From the NCBI GenBank assembly GCA_047967505.1, contig CM106538.1: a stretch of 64,000 nucleotides of DNA. One strand, given 5' to 3'. The notes under the pieces are model-generated. The model saw only the letters and a program-made list of their open reading frames with translations, was not told the DNA's origin and ran no database searches. The position numbers were made by a program, and so were the translations under genes. The DNA comes from Dipteris shenzhenensis. Its lineage: Eukaryota > Polypodiophyta > Polypodiopsida > Gleicheniales. Within the stretch, counting starts at the first letter, position 1. Every line of letters begins with the position of its first letter. Below are positions 59,720 to 64,000 of this stretch, piece after piece.

Positions 59720-60225
59720 ACTGCTAATACAAGTAGTGCCTATGTAGCCAGCTCGATGATTCGGTAGTACTTGGGGGAGGTTGTTCCAATGGTATTTCAG
59801 TCCCTTGTGTACAATAGTCATACTATTGATCTGACACTAGCTCCCCTTGTGGCTCATCGACTGGCATGGCGTCGATGGGCAGTTCTAGTACTGATGTAGC
59901 CTCAGGCTCTGGTGTCGATCTTTTCTAAGGTCCTGGTGCCGATCTTTTCTCAGGCTCTAGTGGCGATACTGCTGATACAAGTAGTGCCCATGTAGCCAGC
60001 TCGATGATTCTGTAGTACTTGGGGGAGGTTGTTCCAATGGTATTTCAGTCCCTTGTATACAATAGTCATACTGCTGATATGACACTAGCTCCTCTTGTGG
60101 CTCATCGACTGGCATGGCGTCGATGGGCGGTTCTAGTACTGATGTAGCCTCAGGCTCTGGTACCGATCTTTTCTCAGGTTCTGGTGCCGATCTTGCCTCG
60201 GGCTCTGGTTGCTGTTGTTGTTAGA
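59720..60225. repeat. Tandem duplication of about 230 bp in the G2 extra-ORF region
   Basis: 59720-59940 (AGTAGTGCCTATGTAGCCAG to CTGATGTAGCCTCAGGCTCTGG) is repeated at 59960-60190 with few changes. A shorter GGTGCCGATCTTTTCTCAGG unit recurs within it. On the minus strand it encodes Glu/Pro-rich linker, mostly with stops. Confidence 0.8.
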
Positions 60226-60423
60226 GATATATTGGTTGCAGTGTGCACCGAGCTGTAGCATCTCTTGGGGCGATTCCGCAATCCTAACCTCCAGAATAGA
60301 TATTTCTTCTAAGGCAGCTGCACCTATCAATGTGATAGTAGGAGAAGTTGGTGACGGCTCCCATATTGGTGAGAAGGGTATGTCCAACTCCTCAATTGGA
60401 TTTGGTGACTCGGGCAGTGTCAT
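60133..60423 (-). CDS. G2 extra ORF, acidic linker
   Basis: 96 codons, MTLPESPNPIEELDIPFSPI, then AALEEISILEVRIAESPQEM and a Gln/Asn/Arg-rich end. It overlaps the stop of the 60420-60959 frame by four bases, consistent with one original protein or with a close second ORF. Confidence 0.4.
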   Translation of the reverse strand: MTLPESPNPIEELDIPFSPIWEPSPTSPTITLIGAAALEEISILEVRIAESPQEMLQLGAHCNQYISNNNSNQSPRQDRHQNLRKDRYQSLRLHQY

Positions 60424-60959
60424 TTCTCTTTCTTGTAGTTCTTTTTTATGATTATAGCCAATAAGTGTGGAATTTTACATTTTTGGCCTAAAGAACCATC
60501 TAGTTTCTTTGTAAAGAAGATGACTAAGTGTTGGACCCAGTCTTGTTTTAGCTTCCTACTCAGCAAAACAAATCTGCAGAGTGGAAGGGATCGATTCTTG
60601 CCGCACTTAACCCCCAGGATTGTGGATAGGAATTGTGCTGCTTCCTTGAGGCGATGGTCAAGGATTCTGCGAAGTAATATGCCGTCTCTATGGATCACTG
60701 TGCCCTTGGTGAGGAGAGACTGTACTTCGATAAACTTTGCATCGGTAGGCCATTTAGGATATTTGGCACCTTGTGTTGACAGTGAGAAAGCCCTGTGAAT
60801 GACTGTACTGTCGAGGATAATGTTTAGTGGGTTCTGATGTACAGTAATTGTACCGTACTTGCCAACCTTTGCATTGCTGGAGTGGTAAGAATGGAGAAAG
60901 TCCTTGATGTATGTGGTCATTGTAGGACTGTCCTCCAAGGATTTTAGGCTCTCGTGCAA
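60420..60959 (-). CDS. G2 extra ORF, N-terminal domain
   Basis: 179 codons, MHESLKSLEDSPTMTTYIKD, IHRAFSLSTQGAKYPKWPTD, IEVQSLLTKGTVIHRDGILL, RRILDHRLKEAAQFLSTILG, SRKLKQDWVQHLVIFFTKKL. It looks globular and ends in a basic run. It is the first well-kept block after integrase, in the place of 6836-7774 in G1; only weak pattern similarity links the two by eye. Function unknown. Confidence 0.5.
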   Translation of the reverse strand: MHESLKSLEDSPTMTTYIKDFLHSYHSSNAKVGKYGTITVHQNPLNIILDSTVIHRAFSLSTQGAKYPKWPTDAKFIEVQSLLTKGTVIHRDGILLRRILDHRLKEAAQFLSTILGVKCGKNRSLPLCRFVLLSRKLKQDWVQHLVIFFTKKLDGSLGQKCKIPHLLAIIIKKNYKKEK

Positions 60960-61620
60960 ACTGCCTAGACCCCTTTGCTCTAAGTAAGATGTTGCTTCCT
61001 AGAAAAGAGCATAAGTCGATGTGGGTGGCCAAACAAGTTCCAGTGAGACTGGGCCCCGTCAATGGTTGTATAGGCCGTTGGTGACTGGGGTGGCATTTGT
61101 TCTTCTTGGTCATGCACTGAATCCTCTTCGGAGCTATCGCTCTGGACCACGAATGACTGTGATCACCGTGATTAAGAGGATATAGATGGCTATGAACTCT
61201 GGAGTGGGTCTCATGGTTGAGGCGGTGGGCTCTTTCTGCGCATCCTCTTTAGTGGCGACATCTTTTCTAAACCTGCATCCATGTGCATGTGGTGTACCAT
61301 TGATCATTATATTGGTTGGCATGTCGGTATGACCTTTCTGTGTGTGTGTGAGAGATCTTATTTTTATACATGCGTTGAGAGTGTGGAATGAAAGTGTGTT
61401 GTACAATTATTCATGTAATCATCTATGTGTCTAATCGAAAGCGTGTGAGTGCACGTGACCTAGTAGCTAGGTATGGACTAACTATATGCTTTTTTTATTG
61501 CTGGGATTTTCATAGGGCAGCTACAACTCAGGCATCACTTCTGAGCCCTATGTTAAAATCGATTGATGCTACCTATATGTGTGAAGACGTACATATGCAA
61601 GTGAGTTCTCGTGATACAAT
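60960..61620 (-). pseudogene. Spacer after G2 integrase with decayed start of the extra ORF
   Basis: 61406-61134 reads MPTNIMINGTPHAHGCRFRK and FRKDVATKEDAQKEPTAST, and 61113-60754 continues with ACLATHIDLCSFLG-type sequence in other frames. Several stops. It may hold the original N-terminus of the extra ORF. 61390-61620 is non-coding. Confidence 0.35.
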
Positions 61621-61639
61621 CTAATCCTAACCAAGGAAG

Positions 61640-62345
61640 ACTTGGTTTCCCAAATCTTCGTTTTTGTCGGGGATGGCTTGCGTGTTGATGTAGTGGCGCT
61701 TCAATCGGATCGTATTTATTATTGTGTTGAATTGGACTCCATCCAATGTTTCTAGCAGCACAGCTCCGATGGGATTCATCTTTCGTACTCGGTAGGGTCC
61801 TTGACCTAGATACTTCAGTTTTCCTTGTGTACTTTGGCATTGTATAACAGGACTAAGTCGCCTTCCTTGATGTCTTTAGCTTTCAGTTTTCTGTCAAACC
61901 ATGCCTTTCTTCTGTGTTTTTCTGTTGTCATGGCATGGTAGGCAACTAGTCTTGTCTCTGTATGCTTCTCCAACTGATAGAGCCTTTCTTGCAAGGATTC
62001 ATGGTCTCCCATGCATTCCTGTACTGCTATGCGTAGACTTGGTATTACAAATTCGAGTGGGAGCACAGCTTCAAGGCCGTACACCAATTGAAAAGATGTG
62101 TTTCCTGTATTGACCTTAAATGTGGTTCTGTATGTCCATAAGGCTGCATTCAGTTTCTCTACCCAATCAGAACGTTGTGGTTCTACTACCTTGGTGAGGA
62201 TAATGCATATTAATTTGTTGGTGGATTCAGCCTGTCCATTCCCTTGGGGGTAGTAGGGTGTGCTTTTTCTATGGATTACCATGAAGCCAGACAAGAGTTC
62301 TTGGATTACCTCATTGACAAAATGTGTGCCTCTATCTTATGTTCA
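61640..62345 (-). pseudogene. G2 integrase, C-terminal half
   Basis: Begins in the core domain at RGTHFVNEVIQELL, then STPYYPQGNGQAESTNKLI with the catalytic Glu, and LWTYRTTFKVNTGN, FQLVYGLEAVLPLEFVIPSL. Then KDIKEGDLVLLYNAKVHKEN and, after one frameshift near 61830, KLKYLGQGPYRVRKMNPIGA up to a stop at about 61620. The zinc domain and the first Asp of the triad are gone with the deletion at 62300-62345. Confidence 0.85.
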
Positions 62346-62629
62346 CCAGGTTGACAAAGTACACTCCCAACTGCATACTTGGATCCATCAATATGAACAT
62401 GAAAATCAATATCCCAATTGGGAGATATAAGGATGGGAGATGTGACTAGGCACCACTTTAAAAGCTCAAAGGCTTGGTCGCACTCTTCAGTCCATAAGAA
62501 ATCCACTAATAATTTGTAAAGTAGTCTCGCTATCATGGCATACCGCAATATAAATCTTCTATAATAGCCGGCAAGCAGGAGGTAATTCCATGATGATTTT
62601 GATTTTATCCATGTCAGTTGCAATCCCAT
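62306..62629 (-). pseudogene. G2 RT connection and start of RNase H
   Basis: 107 codons: LLAGYYRRFILRYAMIARLL, FLWTEECDQAFELLKWCLVT, IDFHVHIDGSKYAVGSVLCQ (RNase H start, first Asp). It runs into integrase sequence at about 62340 (QPGEH then KIEAHILS), so RNase H, the linker and the front of integrase were removed in one deletion of about 1 kb. Confidence 0.85.
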
Positions 62630-62903
62630 GTTGAGAGATGATGTGTCCCAAAATAACTCCGTGGGTGACCATGAATTGGCATTTTGTTAGATTGAGGGAG
62701 ATGCCATACTCCCTGCATTTGATTAGTGCTGCTTCAAGACATTTGAAGTGGTCTTGTTTGTTTGAATGGATGCACAAATCATCCAAGAACACCTGTAAAA
62801 ACTTATTCAAAAATGACTTGAAGGCTGTGAACATGACTCGCTGGAATGTGGCCGGGGCATTACAAAGGCCGAATGGCATGACTCTATATGCAAAATTACC
62901 CAT
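62559..62903 (-). pseudogene. G2 RT core, active-site half
   Basis: 114 codons: FAYRVMPFGLCNAPATFQRV, LQVFLDDLCIHSNKQDHFKC (active site FLDD), SLNLTKCQFMVTHGVILGHI. It follows the frame 62807-63775 after a frameshift near 62900. Confidence 0.9.
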
Positions 62904-63775
62904 TTTGTAGCAAATGCTGTTTTTGATTGGTCTTTAGGAGCAATTTGCACTTGGTTATAGCCACTGAAGCCATCCAAGAAGCTATATATTTCTGAATCTG
63001 CCACCTTTTCCAACACTGTTTCTGTTAAGGGTAGGGGATAGTGATCCCTAATTGTGGCGGCATTCACATTTTTTAAGTTGATGCATATTCTGAGCTTCTT
63101 GTTGCATTTAGGCACAATGATGATGGATGAAACCCAATCAGTGTGCTCTATCTCGTAGATGAATCCGACATCTAGGAGTTTTTCCAGCTCGTCATAAACC
63201 ATGGTGCCATATTTACGATTTGTGCGATAAGGTCCACATACCTTAGGGTGAGCATCTTCCCTTATAGGTATCGTGTGTACTGCCACTTCTGGTGAAATTC
63301 CTTTCATCTCTTTGTATGACCATGCTAGGCAGTCACGATATTCCATTAGGAGTACTTTGAGTTTGGTTTCATCTTCTTGTCGAAGCTGTTTCCCAATGAA
63401 AACCAATTTTTCTTCCTCCCCTTCAAGAGCGAGGTTTATTGTGCATGTTTTTGCCGGTCCCTCATAGATTGGAGTTTCTCCAATGCTATCGGTTTCTTGA
63501 ACTTTAGATTCTCTTAGTGGTCTTAGCATTGCTATCGTCACACTGCCACTTGTGTAATTCTTGAAGTATTCCGGCACTTCTCGAAGATCAACCTCTGATG
63601 GTATTGAACGAGCCTGACATGTGTCATGTGTACTGGGTGGCATAGTTGCATTTACTAAGTTGTTAGGCTCTTCTTGACTGTCTTTTTCTGAAGTCTCTTG
63701 ATCGAGCTTCATCCGTACATGTGGCTTATATTTTCGAAACTTCTTACGTTGGGAACTGTGGGGTAACTTTTTCAC
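62807..63775 (-). pseudogene. G2 pol: linker and N-terminal RT
   Basis: 322 codons. The first half is a polar linker (PHVRMKLDQETSEKDSQEEP). RT motifs begin at DCLAWSYKEMKGISPEVAVH, then PKVCGPYRTNRKYGTMVYDE, EHTDWVSSIIIVPKCNKKLR, ICINLKNVNAATIRDHYPLP and YSFLDGFSGYNQVQIAPKDQ (catalytic Asp). After FATKW the frame is lost to a frameshift at about 62905. The Met at 63775 is internal to pol. Confidence 0.88.
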
Positions 63776-64000
63776 CGGTAAGGTGTTTCCAAGTAAGGGT
63801 TCATTTGCTGCGCATACTCCTTCCAGTCCCTCAGGGGATCATTCAAGAGGCGGTGGTTCTGATTTTGAGGGAGCTGACTTTGCAAGATACAATTCGACGA
63901 TCCTTGTTTGGACTCGTTCGAATTCATTGAAGTGCTCGGCCTTGGCTTTTCTGTGATTTCCTCCTTCAGCTTTCTTGCGGGATCTTTTGCTGTTATTCAA
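63776..64000 (-). pseudogene. G2 pol, upstream linker at window edge
   Basis: The minus strand reads FERVQTRIVELYLAKSAPSK and a stop, followed by GVCAANEPLLGNTLPVKK into the pol linker. This should be the protease-RT spacer. The rest of G2 (gag, protease, 5' LTR) lies beyond 64000. Confidence 0.5.

Larger units (their letters stand above)
56055..64000 (-). mobile_element. Ty3/gypsy LTR retrotransposon G2, runs off window
   Basis: On the minus strand: RT (62306-63775), fused by a deletion to the second half of integrase (61640-62294), then extra ORFs (57382-61400), purine tract (57267-57285) and 3' LTR (56055-57266). It sits in D2 at GCCAT. The 5' part with gag and the 5' LTR lies outside the window. 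Confidence 0.82.

Noticed and set aside
57267-61620. Envelope-like gene in G2
   Set aside because: Position after integrase suggests it, but no signal peptide, furin-like site or transmembrane helix is visible; the coiled coil alone is not enough.
1-64000. Host protein-coding genes with introns, operons or bacterial elements
   Set aside because: No conserved non-transposon domain was recognised; every sizeable frame with motifs belongs to a retroelement.

Overview
The window is nuclear DNA of a land plant with a large, repeat-packed genome. The evidence is gene content: Ty3/gypsy and Ty1/copia-type LTR retrotransposons of plant type, primer-binding sites matching initiator-methionine tRNA, and L1-type LINEs with plant-style ORF1 proteins (DUF4283 plus a CCHC knuckle) and a C-terminal zinc-binding module. 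I cannot name the species; a fern, other non-seed plant or gymnosperm would fit. I found no convincing host gene, no tRNA gene and no bacterial-type feature. Almost everything is retroelement, mostly decayed and heavily nested. Function calls are from motifs read by eye; no database search was run.

Layout. 1-1053: 3' end of a LINE (family A, + strand). About 2176-24846: one large Ty3/gypsy element on the minus strand (G1). Its gag-pol lies at 17.8-24.3 kb, LTRs at 2176-2670 and 24309-24846, and extra sense-strand ORFs sit between pol and the 3' LTR (3.3-7.8 kb). A 48-bp minisatellite inside G1 was invaded by a LINE of family C (C1, 10024-15252, perfect 16-bp target duplication) and by a family-B LINE (B2, 15552-16748). 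C1 itself carries a small family-D 3' fragment. 25009-26200: an LTR, primer-binding site and leader of another LTR element. 27.6-29.1 kb: a LINE fragment (family H). 29325-35628: a nearly intact LINE of family B (B1). 35631-37238: three more 5'-truncated A/B LINEs lined up head to tail between (GA)n tracts, followed by a fragment of 25S/28S rRNA at about 37.3 kb.

38.8-56.05 kb is one family-D LINE copy (D2) broken by later insertions: a gag-only copia-type element (K1, 40200-45107) with a non-coding LTR element (K2, 40296-42516) in its 5' LTR; a small LTR element on the minus strand (F, 46289-55832); and a Ty3/gypsy element (G2, 56055 to beyond the window end). F contains a family-D 3' fragment (D3) and, in its 5' LTR, a family-C LINE fragment (C3) that was itself split by a full-length family-D LINE (D1, 49117-55387). 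Five-base duplications (GTACT, CTAGT, CCTCA) and longer LINE duplications support the order of events.

Most notable points: two independent Ty3/gypsy elements (G1, G2) carry extra ORFs downstream of integrase with the same layout; LINE families A and B end in (TTTC)n(TC)n and sit in (TC)n tracts, suggesting microsatellite-directed insertion; and LINE B encodes an ORF1 that looks like animal L1 ORF1p rather than the usual plant type.
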